DNA of 10,033 nucleotides from Polaribacter sp. (GCA_029245665.1 JAQWOW010000126.1:1-10033), one strand, 5' to 3'. Positions 1 to 8,504 are shown, counted from the stretch's first letter. Program-made: numbers and translations. The notes: a model not told the origin generated them from the letters alone.

Positions 1-2274
1 ATCGAAGGTTTGTATGATGGTGTAACAACTTCAGAATTAGATAATTTAGCAGCAGAAACTGCAGCGACAATGACCACAGCACATCCTGACTATGCAAAAT
101 TAGCAGCAAGAATTGCCGTTTCTAATCTTCATAAAAATACAAAGAAATCATTCTCAGAAACAATGGATGATTTATATTACTATGTAAATCCCCGCACGAA
201 TAAAAAAGCACCATTGTTAGCAGATGATATTTATGAGATTGTTAAAGCAAATGCAGAAAAATTAGATTCTACGATTATTTACAATAGAGATTTTAATTAC
301 GATTATTTTGGTTTTAAAACATTAGAACGTTCCTACTTGTTAAAGTTGAATGGTCAGATTGCAGAACGTCCTCAACATATGTTAATGCGAGTTTCTCTTG
401 GGATTCATAAAAATGATATTGACGAAGCGATTGCAACTTATGAGCTAATGAGTAAAAAATATTTTACGCATGCCACCCCAACCTTATTCAATGCCGGTAC
501 TCCAAAGCCACAGATGTCTTCCTGTTTTTTATTACAAATGCAAGATGATAGTATCGAAGGTATCTACGATACATTAAAGCAAACAGCAAAAATATCCCAA
601 TCTGCAGGAGGTATTGGTTTATCATTACACAACATTAGAGCTACAGGATCTTACATTGCAGGAACAAATGGAACCTCTAATGGTATTGTGCCAATGTTAA
701 AAGTATTTAATGATACTGCACGTTATGTAGACCAAGGTGGAGGTAAACGGAAAGGCTCTTTCGCGATGTATTTAGAACCTTGGCATGCAGATATTTTTGA
801 TTTTTTGGATTTGAAGAAAAATCATGGTAAAGAAGAAATGCGTGCAAGGGATTTATTTTATGCAATGTGGGTTTCAGATTTATTCATGAGTCGTGTACAA
901 GAAGATGCAGAATGGACCTTGATGTGTCCTCATGAATGTCCGCACTTATACGATACACACGGCGAAGAATTTGAGCGTTTGTATACAGGTTATGAGGCAG
1001 CAGGAAAAGGAAGAAAAACGATTAAAGCCCGTGAACTTTGGGAAAAAATACTAGAATCTCAAATTGAAACAGGAACTCCCTATATGTTGTATAAAGATGC
1101 AGCAAATAGAAAATCGAATCAAAAAAATTTAGGGACCATTCGTTCTTCGAACCTATGTACAGAAATCATGGAATACACGGCAAAAGATGAAGTTGCTGTT
1201 TGTAACTTAGCTTCTATTGCACTTCCAATGTTTGTCTCAGAAAATGAAAAAGGCGAGAAATTTTTCAACCATAAAAAATTATTTGATGTTACTAAAAAAG
1301 TAACACGTAATCTAGACACAGTGATAGACATGAACTACTATCCTGTAAAAGAAGCTGAAAATTCTAACTTTAGACACAGACCTGTAGGGTTGGGAATTCA
1401 AGGTTTAGCAGATGCTTTTATCATGCTTCGCCTACCTTTTACTTCTGATGAAGCTAAAAAATTAAATCAAGAAATTTTTGAAACGATCTATTTTGCTGCG
1501 GTTACCTCTTCTATGGAAATTGCAAAGGCAAAAGAGCCGTATTCTACGTTTAAAGGTTCTCCTATGTCAGAAGGAGAATTTCAGTTTAATATGTGGGGAA
1601 TTAAAGATGATGAGTTGAGTGGAAATTGGGATTGGGCAAAATTACGCAAACAAGTTATGAAACATGGGGTAAGAAACTCTTTATTAGTAGCTCCAATGCC
1701 AACAGCATCAACCTCTCAGATTTTAGGAAATAATGAAGCATTTGAGCCATACACTTCTAATATTTATACAAGAAGAGTATTGTCTGGCGAATTTATTGTT
1801 GTAAACAAACACTTATTAGAAGACTTAGTTGAGCTTAACTTGTGGGATAACAATATGAAAGAAGATATTATGCGTGCAAACGGTTCTATTCAACACGTAG
1901 AAGCGATTCCAGCAAAATTAAGAGAATTATACAAAACAGTTTGGGAAATGAGTATGAAAGATATCATAGATATGGCTCGTCATAGAGGTTATTTTATCGA
2001 TCAATCTCAATCGTTAAACTTGTTTATGAAAGATCCAGATTATGCAAAATTAACATCAATGCATTTCTATGCTTGGAAATCGGGCTTAAAAACAGGAATG
2101 TACTATCTAAGAACAAAATCTGCAGTGAATGCAATTCAGTTTACAGTTTCTAAAGAGAAAAAAGCTGCTGTAATTGAAGATGAAAAGCCAATGACTCCTG
2201 AAGAATTTAAAGCAATGGTAGATGCTTCTAAAAACGGAGCACCAGACGATGACTGTTTAATGTGTGGTTCTTAG
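1..2274 (+). CDS. nrdA: Ribonucleoside-diphosphate reductase large (alpha) subunit, class Ia, 5' end missing
   Basis: Catalytic and allosteric subunit of aerobic ribonucleotide reductase; it reduces NDPs to dNDPs using a radical supplied by the NrdB subunit. The frame is open at base 1 (I-E-G-L-Y-D-G), so the TTG at base 10 is not a start. By recall of human RRM1, about 43 N-terminal residues, the front of the ATP-cone, lie outside the window. In the visible 757-residue fragment I see C175 in PQMSSCFLL, N384/C386/E388 in SNLCTEI, C401 in VAVCNLAS (the redox pair is C175 and C401), the radical-transfer tyrosines Y701-Y702 in GMYYLRT, and the C-terminal shuttle cysteines C752/C755 in CLMCGS. 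The sequence resembles eukaryotic RRM1 far more than E. coli NrdA. nrdB is not downstream and is probably to the left. A strong terminator follows, so this is the end of its transcript. The identity is certain; the true start is not visible. Confidence 0.98.
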   Translation: MEGLYDGVTTSELDNLAAETAATMTTAHPDYAKLAARIAVSNLHKNTKKSFSETMDDLYYYVNPRTNKKAPLLADDIYEIVKANAEKLDSTIIYNRDFNYDYFGFKTLERSYLLKLNGQIAERPQHMLMRVSLGIHKNDIDEAIATYELMSKKYFTHATPTLFNAGTPKPQMSSCFLLQMQDDSIEGIYDTLKQTAKISQSAGGIGLSLHNIRATGSYIAGTNGTSNGIVPMLKVFNDTARYVDQGGGKRKGSFAMYLEPWHADIFDFLDLKKNHGKEEMRARDLFYAMWVSDLFMSRVQEDAEWTLMCPHECPHLYDTHGEEFERLYTGYEAAGKGRKTIKARELWEKILESQIETGTPYMLYKDAANRKSNQKNLGTIRSSNLCTEIMEYTAKDEVAVCNLASIALPMFVSENEKGEKFFNHKKLFDVTKKVTRNLDTVIDMNYYPVKEAENSNFRHRPVGLGIQGLADAFIMLRLPFTSDEAKKLNQEIFETIYFAAVTSSMEIAKAKEPYSTFKGSPMSEGEFQFNMWGIKDDELSGNWDWAKLRKQVMKHGVRNSLLVAPMPTASTSQILGNNEAFEPYTSNIYTRRVLSGEFIVVNKHLLEDLVELNLWDNNMKEDIMRANGSIQHVEAIPAKLRELYKTVWEMSMKDIIDMARHRGYFIDQSQSLNLFMKDPDYAKLTSMHFYAWKSGLKTGMYYLRTKSAVNAIQFTVSKEKKAAVIEDEKPMTPEEFKAMVDASKNGAPDDDCLMCGS

Positions 2275-2326
2275 AGACTAAAATGGTAATTAAGCCAAGA
2301 GATAAATCTATAAAATTAAAAGTTTG

Positions 2327-2359
2327 AAAAAAGAGAAGTAGAAATGCTTCTCTTTTTTT
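2327..2359 (+). terminator. Intrinsic terminator after nrdA
   Basis: A perfect 12-base-pair stem pairs AAAAAAGAGAAG (2327-2338) with CTTCTCTTTTTT (2347-2358) around an 8-base loop, and the right arm runs into a tract of seven Ts. It lies 53 bases after the nrdA stop codon and about 100 bases before dgt. It probably separates the two genes transcriptionally. The A-tract on the left arm could also let it act on the opposite strand, but no minus-strand gene ends here. Confidence 0.85.
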
Positions 2360-2460
2360 GTAATTTCGTTTCACTTGCCATTAGAATAAAGGTAAGAATT
2401 CAATAATAAAAACACTGAACTACTCTTAATGTAGGGGCAGTGTCATCAAATTTAACAAAT

Positions 2461-3801
2461 ATGAATTGGGAACAACTTCTTTCTTTAAAACGCTTCGGTG
2501 ATACTCAAAAGCGCACAAGAGTTGCGCAAGACGAAACACGTTTGGGCTTTGATGTAGATTTTGATAGAATCATATTTTCATCAGCATTTAGAAGTTTACA
2601 AGACAAGACACAGGTAATTCCTTTATCCGAAATAGATTTTGTGCACACCCGTTTAACACATAGTCTAGAGGTATCTGTAGTTGGAAGAACATTAGGGAGG
2701 AGAGTTGGTCAAATTTTACTTGATCGTCATCCAAATTTAAAAAAACTTGGATATACATTTAATGATTTTGGTGCAATTGTAGCAGCTGCATCTGTAACTC
2801 ATGATATCGGAAATCCGCCTTTTGGGCATTCTGGAGAAAAAGCAATTGGAGAGTATTTTAAAACTGGAAAAGGAATAAAATATAAGGGAGAGCTAACAGA
2901 AAAAGAATACCAAGATCTAATCGATTTTGAAGGAAATGCAAACGGATTTAAGATTTTAACAGAAAGTAGAGAAGGAATTTTTGGCGGATTAAGATTGTCA
3001 TATGCTACTTTGGGTGCTTTTGTGAAATATCCAAAAGAGAGTCTTCCCAAAAAACCAACAAAACACATTGTAGATAAAAAGTATGGCTTTTTTCAGTCAG
3101 AAAAAGATTCGTTTTTAGAGGTAGCTACAGAGCTAGGTTTAAAAGAAAAATCGACGACAGGCAATCTCTCTTTTTATCGTCACCCACTCGCTTATTTAGT
3201 AGAAGCAGCAGATGATATTTGTTATACAATTATCGATTTTGAAGACGGAATTAATTTGGGTCTAATTGAGGAAGAATTTGCTTTAGAATATATGATTAAG
3301 CTGGTTAAAGATACGATTGATATTAAAAAATACCATTCATTGCAGCATAAAACAGACAGAGTAAGTTATTTGCGCGCTTTGGCAATTGGAGTTTTAATAA
3401 ATGAAGCTGTTGCTATTTTCTTAGAAAATGAAGCACTTATTTTAAACGGTACATTTGAGAAATCTTTGTTAGACAAGTGTAAATATGAAGCACAGATTAA
3501 TGATATTCTTAAAACAAGTGTAGATAAAATTTACAAAAGTACAGAAGTTGTAGAAAAAGAAGTTGCTGGTTATCGAATCATAGCAGACTTGTTAGATGTT
3601 TTTGTAACAGCTTTAAATCATAAGTTTAATGGAGAACAGTCAAATTTTGATAAATTAGTATTGAATTTATTGCCTAATGAATACCAGATAGAAACAGCAA
3701 ATTTATATGATAGAATTTTACAAATATGTAGTTATGTTTCAAGAATGTCTGACAGTTCAGCAATACGAATGCACAAAAAATTAACTGGAAATATAATTTA
3801 A
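2461..3801 (+). CDS. dgt: dGTPase / dNTP triphosphohydrolase (HD domain)
   Basis: Predicted cytosolic deoxynucleoside triphosphate triphosphohydrolase, which cleaves dGTP (in many relatives also other dNTPs) to the deoxynucleoside and tripolyphosphate. The HD-domain metal ligands are visible in the 446-residue product: H67 in TRLTHS, H114-D115 in VTHDIGNPPFGHSGE, and D251/D252 in EAADDICY. The N-terminal block with RTRVAQDETR and FSSAFRSLQDKTQV is characteristic of the Dgt family. I chose the ATG at 2461 because relatives that I recall begin MNWEQLL. An in-frame GTG at 2440 would add seven residues and cannot be excluded. There is no obvious Shine-Dalgarno sequence, as is usual in Bacteroidota. 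The gene follows nrdA, but beyond a terminator, in a 186-base gap where I could not place a convincing promoter. Substrate preference cannot be read from the sequence. Confidence 0.93.
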   Translation: MNWEQLLSLKRFGDTQKRTRVAQDETRLGFDVDFDRIIFSSAFRSLQDKTQVIPLSEIDFVHTRLTHSLEVSVVGRTLGRRVGQILLDRHPNLKKLGYTFNDFGAIVAAASVTHDIGNPPFGHSGEKAIGEYFKTGKGIKYKGELTEKEYQDLIDFEGNANGFKILTESREGIFGGLRLSYATLGAFVKYPKESLPKKPTKHIVDKKYGFFQSEKDSFLEVATELGLKEKSTTGNLSFYRHPLAYLVEAADDICYTIIDFEDGINLGLIEEEFALEYMIKLVKDTIDIKKYHSLQHKTDRVSYLRALAIGVLINEAVAIFLENEALILNGTFEKSLLDKCKYEAQINDILKTSVDKIYKSTEVVEKEVAGYRIIADLLDVFVTALNHKFNGEQSNFDKLVLNLLPNEYQIETANLYDRILQICSYVSRMSDSSAIRMHKKLTGNII

Positions 3802-3812
3802 GATTAAAACAG

Positions 3813-3820
3813 TAAATTTG
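3813..3820 (+). promoter_or_regulatory. Possible Bacteroidota -7 box (TAAATTTG) before the T9SS protein gene
   Basis: TAAATTTG matches the Bacteroidota housekeeping -7 consensus TAnnTTTG and ends 16 bases before the ATG at 3837. I find no TTG-type -33 element at the expected distance. The motif is also easy to obtain by chance in AT-rich DNA. The downstream gene may instead be read through from dgt, which stops only 35 bases earlier. Confidence 0.2.
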
Positions 3821-3836
3821 ATATAAAATTGAAAAA

Positions 3837-6575
3837 ATGAAAAAAATAATAGGAATTATTATACTTTTTGGACTTGCCTTTTTGTACTACAATACAAACA
3901 CAAAACTTGATGTTGACACCCAAGCAGCGTATGCAAAATTTGTTGAGGAGCATCCTTTTAGCAAAACAATGTATTTATCTAAAAAAGAAAGAAAATCTTT
4001 AGGATTACCCCCCAATGCTTATTTTGAGCAAGAATATTTGAACGAAATAAATCCTATTACTGGGAGAACACATCCAGAAAATATTTTCGAACTTCAAAAT
4101 CAATTAAACTCCTATAAGGCTCGAGTACCAGGAGATGCTATTGATAATCCTTGGATAGAAAGAGGACCAAACAATGTTGGCGGTAGAACAAGAGCTATTT
4201 TATTCGATCCGAATGATGCAACAAATAAAAGAGTTTTTGCTGGGGGAGTTAGTGGTGGTTTATGGGTCAATAATGATATTACCGATGCGAATTCTTCTTG
4301 GCAACAAGTTGGAATTTCAGAAAATTTAGCAGTTACTTGTATCACAGTAGATCCAAACAATTCTCAAATCATGTATATTGGAACCGGTGAGTCACAAGCA
4401 AATCCTTCTGCAGCAGGGAACGGTGTTTGGAAATCAATTAATGGAGGATTTTCTTGGACCAATATTTTTAGTGATTCATTGAACAGTGTTTTAGAAGATC
4501 GATTGTTTTATATCAATGATATCAAAGCCTGGAATAATAATGGAGCAACAGAGGTTTTTATTGGTGTTGCAGGGGCTTATGATGGGATTAGTGATTTTCC
4601 TGGAGCAAATATCAATGGACTGTACAGATCTACTGATAATGGAGCGACTTGGAGCAATATTATTCTACCCCCTATCCCGAATACAACAAAAAGGAGCCCT
4701 TCATCAGTTTATGAACCCAACGATATAGAAATAGCAGCTGATAATTCTATATGGATAGGTTCTGATGATAATATTTATGGATATGGTGGAGGAACCATTT
4801 TAAAATCTACAAACGGTAGTAATTTCTCCGTTCAACATACCATAAGTAATGCAGGTAGAACTGAAATAGCACTTTCTACTACTGACAATGATAAACTATA
4901 TGTGCTAGCGGAAGGAAATACTAGTAATACTCCGATTATTATGCAAAAAACAGAAGATGCTTTTGTAACAACAATAGACATGGCTTTGCCAAGTGATGCG
5001 GATACCGGTATTCCCTCAAATGACTTTACAAGGGGGCAAGCTAATTATGATTTAGTGCTAGAGATAGACCCCTCAAATGATGCCATTCTATACGCTGGTG
5101 GAATTGATTTATTTAGGTCTTCAAATAGTGGTGTAATTTGGGCTCAAATGTCTAAATGGGCGAACAATAATTTATTAAAAAACAAAAATATTCCTCTAGT
5201 TCACGCAGATCAACATGCGCTGGTATTTCACCCAACAGATTCAGATAAGGCGGTTATTGGAAATGATGGAGGTGTTTTCTTTGCCTCTTCTCTAAGTAAT
5301 GCATCACAAAGTAATATTCCTAATAATTATATTGAAGCTAGAAATAAAGACTATAATATTATGCAATTTTACAATGGAGCAATCGCACAAGATATCACTT
5401 CAGATGTTTTAATTGCCGGTGCACAAGACAACGGAACGCAATTTATAGATGGAGCGTTAAATACATCTTCAAACCCAGCAGTGGAGGTTTATGGAGGAGA
5501 TGGAGCCTACACATTTATAGATAAAGATGGGGAGTATATGATTGTGTCTTATGTTTATAATGTAAAAAGTGTATTAGACTTACCCTATACGGGTAACGGA
5601 AAATCCCTTGATAGTGATCAAAGCACAGGGAGTTTTATCAATCCTCAAGATTTAGATGACAATTTAGATATTTTATATGCTAATGCACATAGTAGCTCTC
5701 AAAGCTTTGATAGTATTGCAAGATACCAAGGAATTAAAACCACAGAAGTATTAGTAAAAGATAGAATTGGGAACTCTCTGATGGATAATAGAGCTTCCGT
5801 GGTGAAAGTCTCACCATTTCAAACAACTTCAACCACTTTATTTTTAGGCCTAGCAAATGGAAAACTAATCAAGGTAGAAAATGCTAATTCTGAAAATCCA
5901 ACATGGAGAATTATTAAAAGATTTAATGGTGTCGTTTCGTCCATTCGTTTTGGAAATGATGAAAACGAAATTTTAGTAACGTTTCACAACTACGGTATAA
6001 AAAGTGTTTGGTATTCTACCGATGGGGGAACATCATGGATGGATAAAGAAGGAGATTTTCCAGATATTCCTGTAAAGGATATTTTAATGAATCCTTTAAA
6101 TAATAATCAAGTTATTATAGGAACTGAATTAGGAATTTGGACAAGTTATAATTTTAAGGATGACTCTCCAACATGGGTGCAAGCAAACAATGGGATGTCT
6201 AATGTAAAAGTAACTTCTTTAGAGCTAAGAAGAGCAGACAATACCGTATTGGCTTCTACTTATGGTAGAGGAATGTTTACCGGGAAGTTTACCGCAGCGA
6301 CAGCTTCAATAGATGATGTTTTAGCAAATAATAAAACAGTTGCAATTTACCCAACGGTATCTGATGGAAATTTTACAGTTTTTGCCAAAAACAAATTAGG
6401 TAAAGCAAAAATCAATATTTTTGATATCAAAGGAAGACAAGTTTATAAAAGGAATATCGATTTTACAACGAATAACAAACAAGAAGTTTCAGTAAATTTA
6501 AATACCGGAATTTACATGGTTAATTTAATCGATGAGAACCATAAAAAAACTTCAAGTAAAATTATTATTGAGTAG
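3837..6575 (+). CDS. Secreted BNR/sortilin-like beta-propeller protein with C-terminal T9SS type A sorting domain
   Basis: A 912-residue exported protein of unknown function. Residues 1-20 are a lysine-led hydrophobic segment (signal peptide or signal anchor, no clear cleavage motif and no lipoprotein Cys). The body is a beta-propeller with Asp-box/BNR-like repeats at about 198-207 (W-K-S-I-N-G-G-F-S-W), 263 (Y-R-S-T-D-N-G-A-T-W), 322, 426 (F-R-S-S-N-S-G) and 725 (W-Y-S-T-D-G-G-T-S-W). Further blocks typical of such proteins are IERGPNNVGGRTR near 105, VHADQHALVFHP near 455 and AGAQDNGT at 527-534. From about 825 to the end, IYPTVSDGNF...INIFDIKGRQVY...GIYMVNL...KIIIE is a T9SS type A sorting domain, so the protein should cross the outer membrane and be anchored to or released from the surface. 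BNR repeats occur in sialidases, sortilins and non-enzymatic propellers; no catalytic set is evident, so I do not call it a glycosidase. Confidence 0.88.
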   Translation: MKKIIGIIILFGLAFLYYNTNTKLDVDTQAAYAKFVEEHPFSKTMYLSKKERKSLGLPPNAYFEQEYLNEINPITGRTHPENIFELQNQLNSYKARVPGDAIDNPWIERGPNNVGGRTRAILFDPNDATNKRVFAGGVSGGLWVNNDITDANSSWQQVGISENLAVTCITVDPNNSQIMYIGTGESQANPSAAGNGVWKSINGGFSWTNIFSDSLNSVLEDRLFYINDIKAWNNNGATEVFIGVAGAYDGISDFPGANINGLYRSTDNGATWSNIILPPIPNTTKRSPSSVYEPNDIEIAADNSIWIGSDDNIYGYGGGTILKSTNGSNFSVQHTISNAGRTEIALSTTDNDKLYVLAEGNTSNTPIIMQKTEDAFVTTIDMALPSDADTGIPSNDFTRGQANYDLVLEIDPSNDAILYAGGIDLFRSSNSGVIWAQMSKWANNNLLKNKNIPLVHADQHALVFHPTDSDKAVIGNDGGVFFASSLSNASQSNIPNNYIEARNKDYNIMQFYNGAIAQDITSDVLIAGAQDNGTQFIDGALNTSSNPAVEVYGGDGAYTFIDKDGEYMIVSYVYNVKSVLDLPYTGNGKSLDSDQSTGSFINPQDLDDNLDILYANAHSSSQSFDSIARYQGIKTTEVLVKDRIGNSLMDNRASVVKVSPFQTTSTTLFLGLANGKLIKVENANSENPTWRIIKRFNGVVSSIRFGNDENEILVTFHNYGIKSVWYSTDGGTSWMDKEGDFPDIPVKDILMNPLNNNQVIIGTELGIWTSYNFKDDSPTWVQANNGMSNVKVTSLELRRADNTVLASTYGRGMFTGKFTAATASIDDVLANNKTVAIYPTVSDGNFTVFAKNKLGKAKINIFDIKGRQVYKRNIDFTTNNKQEVSVNLNTGIYMVNLIDENHKKTSSKIIIE

Positions 6576-6597
6576 TAAAATAGATAAAAACAATAGT

Positions 6598-6627
6598 AAA
6601 AAAGATGCTAATTTTAGCGTCTTTTTT
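6598..6627. terminator. Bidirectional terminator between the T9SS protein gene and dxs
   Basis: A seven-base-pair core stem pairs GATGCTA (6604-6610) with TAGCGTC (6615-6621), with one G-T pair on the plus strand, around a 4-base loop. Six As precede it and six Ts follow, so both strands read as a hairpin plus U-tract. The plus-strand hairpin is the better one because the G-T wobble becomes an A-C mismatch on the minus strand. The right arm tail overlaps the dxs stop codon (6626-6628). Confidence 0.75.
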
Positions 6628-8395
6628 ATACGAGGTTTTTCAGAATTTCAGACAACGAAAAAGCATCTAAACCAATTTTTTCTTGAAGTTTTACAATATT
6701 ACCATGTGCAATAAAACCGTCAGGGATACCCAATACTTTTATTGGGATATGATAGTTCTTTATTGCTGAAAACTCTAAAATAGCACTTCCAAACCCCCCT
6801 TTTACTGTTCCGTCTTCAACGGTAATTATCATTTGATGTTTTTCAAAAATTTGATGTAGTAATTTTTCATCCAAAGGTTTTACAAAACGCATATCAAAAT
6901 GTGATATTTCAGACGAATTCTCCATTAAATCAATTGCCTCAGAAACATTTTTAGCAACGGTTCCGATAGATAAAACTGCTATTTTAGTTCCTTTTTTTAA
7001 TGGAACTCCTTTCCCAATTTCAATTTTTTCATAAGGTTGTTCCCAATCGATAATACTACCAGTTCCTCTTGGGTATCGAATGGCAATCGGATTTTTTAAA
7101 CCTAATTGTGCGCTATATAAAATGTTCCGCAATTCAATTTCATTACTGGGCGCAAAAATAATAATGTTTGGAATACATCTTAAGTAGGCAATATCAAAAA
7201 CGCCATGATGTGTAGGGCCATCTTCACCTACTAAGCCAGCTCTATCTATACAAAAAATAACCGGTAAATTTTGCAAAGCAACATCATGAATTACTTGGTC
7301 ATAAGCACGTTGTAAAAACGTAGCGTAAATATTACAAAAAGGGATTAAGCCTTGCGTTGCCATTCCTGCAGCTAAAGTTACTGCATGTTGTTCTGCAATA
7401 CCAACATCAAAAGCTCTTTTTGGGAATTTTTGTAGCATAAATTTTAAAGAACTTCCTGTTAACATTGCCGGTGTAATTCCAACAATTTTATCATTTTGTT
7501 CTGCTAACTCAACAATAGTTTTTCCAAAAACATCTTGGTATTTGGTAAATAAACTCCCTTCTTTTTTTATTCTTTCTCCAGAAGTTTTGTCGAATTTCCC
7601 TGGTGCATGATACGTTACTTGGTCTTCTTCAGCTTGCCGTAAACCCTTCCCTTTTGTAGTAATTACATGTAAGAATTTTGGACCTTTTACAGACTTTAAA
7701 CGTTCTAGTTCTGAGATTACTTTTGGTAAATTATGACCATCTATTGGTCCAGAATAATCAAAGTTTAAAGCTTTGATAATATTGTTTTGTGCTGCTAGTC
7801 TTTTATTTGTTTTCACCTTTGTTAAATACTCTTTTAAAGCACCAACAGAAGGATCAATACCGATTGCATTATCGTTTAAAATAATGAGCAAATTTGCATT
7901 AGAAACTCCTGCATGATTCAACGCTTCAAAAGCCATTCCACTTGCAATAGAAGCATCACCAATAACGGCAATATGTTGTTTTTCTGTTTTCCCTTTTAAG
8001 TTAGATGCAATTGCCATACCTAGCGCAGCAGAAATAGAAGTTGAAGAATGCCCTACGCCGAAAGCATCATATTCACTTTCTTTTTTTGATGGAAAGCCGG
8101 CAATTCCTCCAAATTGCCTATTGGTATGAAAAATATCTTTTCTTCCTGTTAAAATTTTATGGCCATACGCTTGATGTCCAACATCCCAAACCAATAAATC
8201 ATTTGGGGTGTCAAATAAATAATGAAGCGCAATGGTGAGTTCTACAACACCTAAGCTAGCTCCTAGATGGCCTTGTTTTGTAGATACAATATCAATAATA
8301 AAATCACGTAGTTCTTTGGCTAATTGTGGTAATTGTTCTCGATTTAATTTTCTTAAATCTGATGGATTTGATATGTTGTCTAACAAATTTTTCAT
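6626..8395 (-). CDS. dxs: 1-deoxy-D-xylulose-5-phosphate synthase
   Basis: First enzyme of the MEP isoprenoid pathway: it condenses pyruvate and glyceraldehyde 3-phosphate into DXP using thiamine diphosphate, and DXP also feeds thiamine and pyridoxal synthesis. The product has 589 residues (E. coli about 620). Visible features are H43 in KQGHLGASLG, WDVGHQAYGHKILTGR at 70-85, GHSSTSIS at 115-122, the ThDP/Mg motif with D147 (GDASIASG) and N176 (LNDN), the catalytic Glu E335 in GIAEQHAVT, TFLQRAYDQ at 359-367, DRAGLVGEDGPTHHG at 384-398, and the C-terminal transketolase domain DMRFVKPLDE (501-510). Much of the length difference is a shorter linker after GALKEYL (about 187-215). The ThDP motif reads G-D-A rather than G-D-G. 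The ATG at 8393-8395 gives the expected N-terminus. The gene is divergent from tadA across 109 bases and ends inside a terminator hairpin. Confidence 0.97.
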   Translation of the reverse strand: MKNLLDNISNPSDLRKLNREQLPQLAKELRDFIIDIVSTKQGHLGASLGVVELTIALHYLFDTPNDLLVWDVGHQAYGHKILTGRKDIFHTNRQFGGIAGFPSKKESEYDAFGVGHSSTSISAALGMAIASNLKGKTEKQHIAVIGDASIASGMAFEALNHAGVSNANLLIILNDNAIGIDPSVGALKEYLTKVKTNKRLAAQNNIIKALNFDYSGPIDGHNLPKVISELERLKSVKGPKFLHVITTKGKGLRQAEEDQVTYHAPGKFDKTSGERIKKEGSLFTKYQDVFGKTIVELAEQNDKIVGITPAMLTGSSLKFMLQKFPKRAFDVGIAEQHAVTLAAGMATQGLIPFCNIYATFLQRAYDQVIHDVALQNLPVIFCIDRAGLVGEDGPTHHGVFDIAYLRCIPNIIIFAPSNEIELRNILYSAQLGLKNPIAIRYPRGTGSIIDWEQPYEKIEIGKGVPLKKGTKIAVLSIGTVAKNVSEAIDLMENSSEISHFDMRFVKPLDEKLLHQIFEKHQMIITVEDGTVKGGFGSAILEFSAIKNYHIPIKVLGIPDGFIAHGNIVKLQEKIGLDAFSLSEILKNLV

Positions 8396-8417
8396 GTCTT
8401 CGAAAAAAAATACAATA

Positions 8418-8425
8418 TATATTTG
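8418..8425 (+). promoter_or_regulatory. Possible -7 box (TATATTTG) reading toward tadA
   Basis: TATATTTG fits the Bacteroidota TAnnTTTG consensus and lies 79 bases before the tadA ATG. No good TTG element is found 17-23 bases upstream, which would fall at the start of the dxs coding region. The call is weak because the surrounding spacer is highly AT-rich. Confidence 0.2.
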
Positions 8426-8453
8426 TGTCCTTAAAGCGGACTATTAAGAAATG

Positions 8454-8461
8454 CAAATTTA
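8454..8461 (-). promoter_or_regulatory. Candidate -7 box (TAAATTTG) of the dxs promoter
   Basis: On the minus strand 8461-8454 reads TAAATTTG, an exact match to TAnnTTTG. A TTTA tetramer lies about 16 bases upstream, one base away from the TTTG expected at -33. Initiation a few bases downstream would give a leader of about 50 bases before the dxs ATG. I see no riboswitch-like structure in that leader. Confidence 0.35.
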
Positions 8462-8504
8462 TCGTAAAATAATTACTTAAATTTACATAATTGATATATA
8501 ATAT

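Noticed and set aside
1119..1331. Open frame of about 70 codons on the minus strand inside nrdA
   Set aside because: Lies wholly within a certain gene, shows no recognisable domain, and its composition fits an antisense shadow.
2440..2460. GTG start for dgt at 2440
   Set aside because: Adds seven residues not expected in relatives that I recall, and ATG at 2461 gives the usual N-terminus; kept only as an alternative.
2799..3068. Open frame of 89 codons on the minus strand inside dgt
   Set aside because: Overlaps the conserved HD region of dgt in antisense and has no independent start signal or family resemblance.
3837..6575. Annotation of the BNR protein as a sialidase or glycosyl hydrolase
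   Set aside because: Asp-box repeats alone do not show enzymatic function, and no Arg triad or Tyr/Glu catalytic pattern could be assigned by reading.
6532..6714. Short plus-strand frame running from the end of the T9SS gene into dxs
   Set aside because: Overlaps the sorting-domain C-terminus, the terminator and the dxs 3' end; low-complexity Lys/Phe composition and no domain.
8471..8492. Imperfect palindrome around TTAAATTTAC in the dxs-tadA spacer
   Set aside because: Built only of A/T-rich steps with four mismatches; expected by chance in such sequence.
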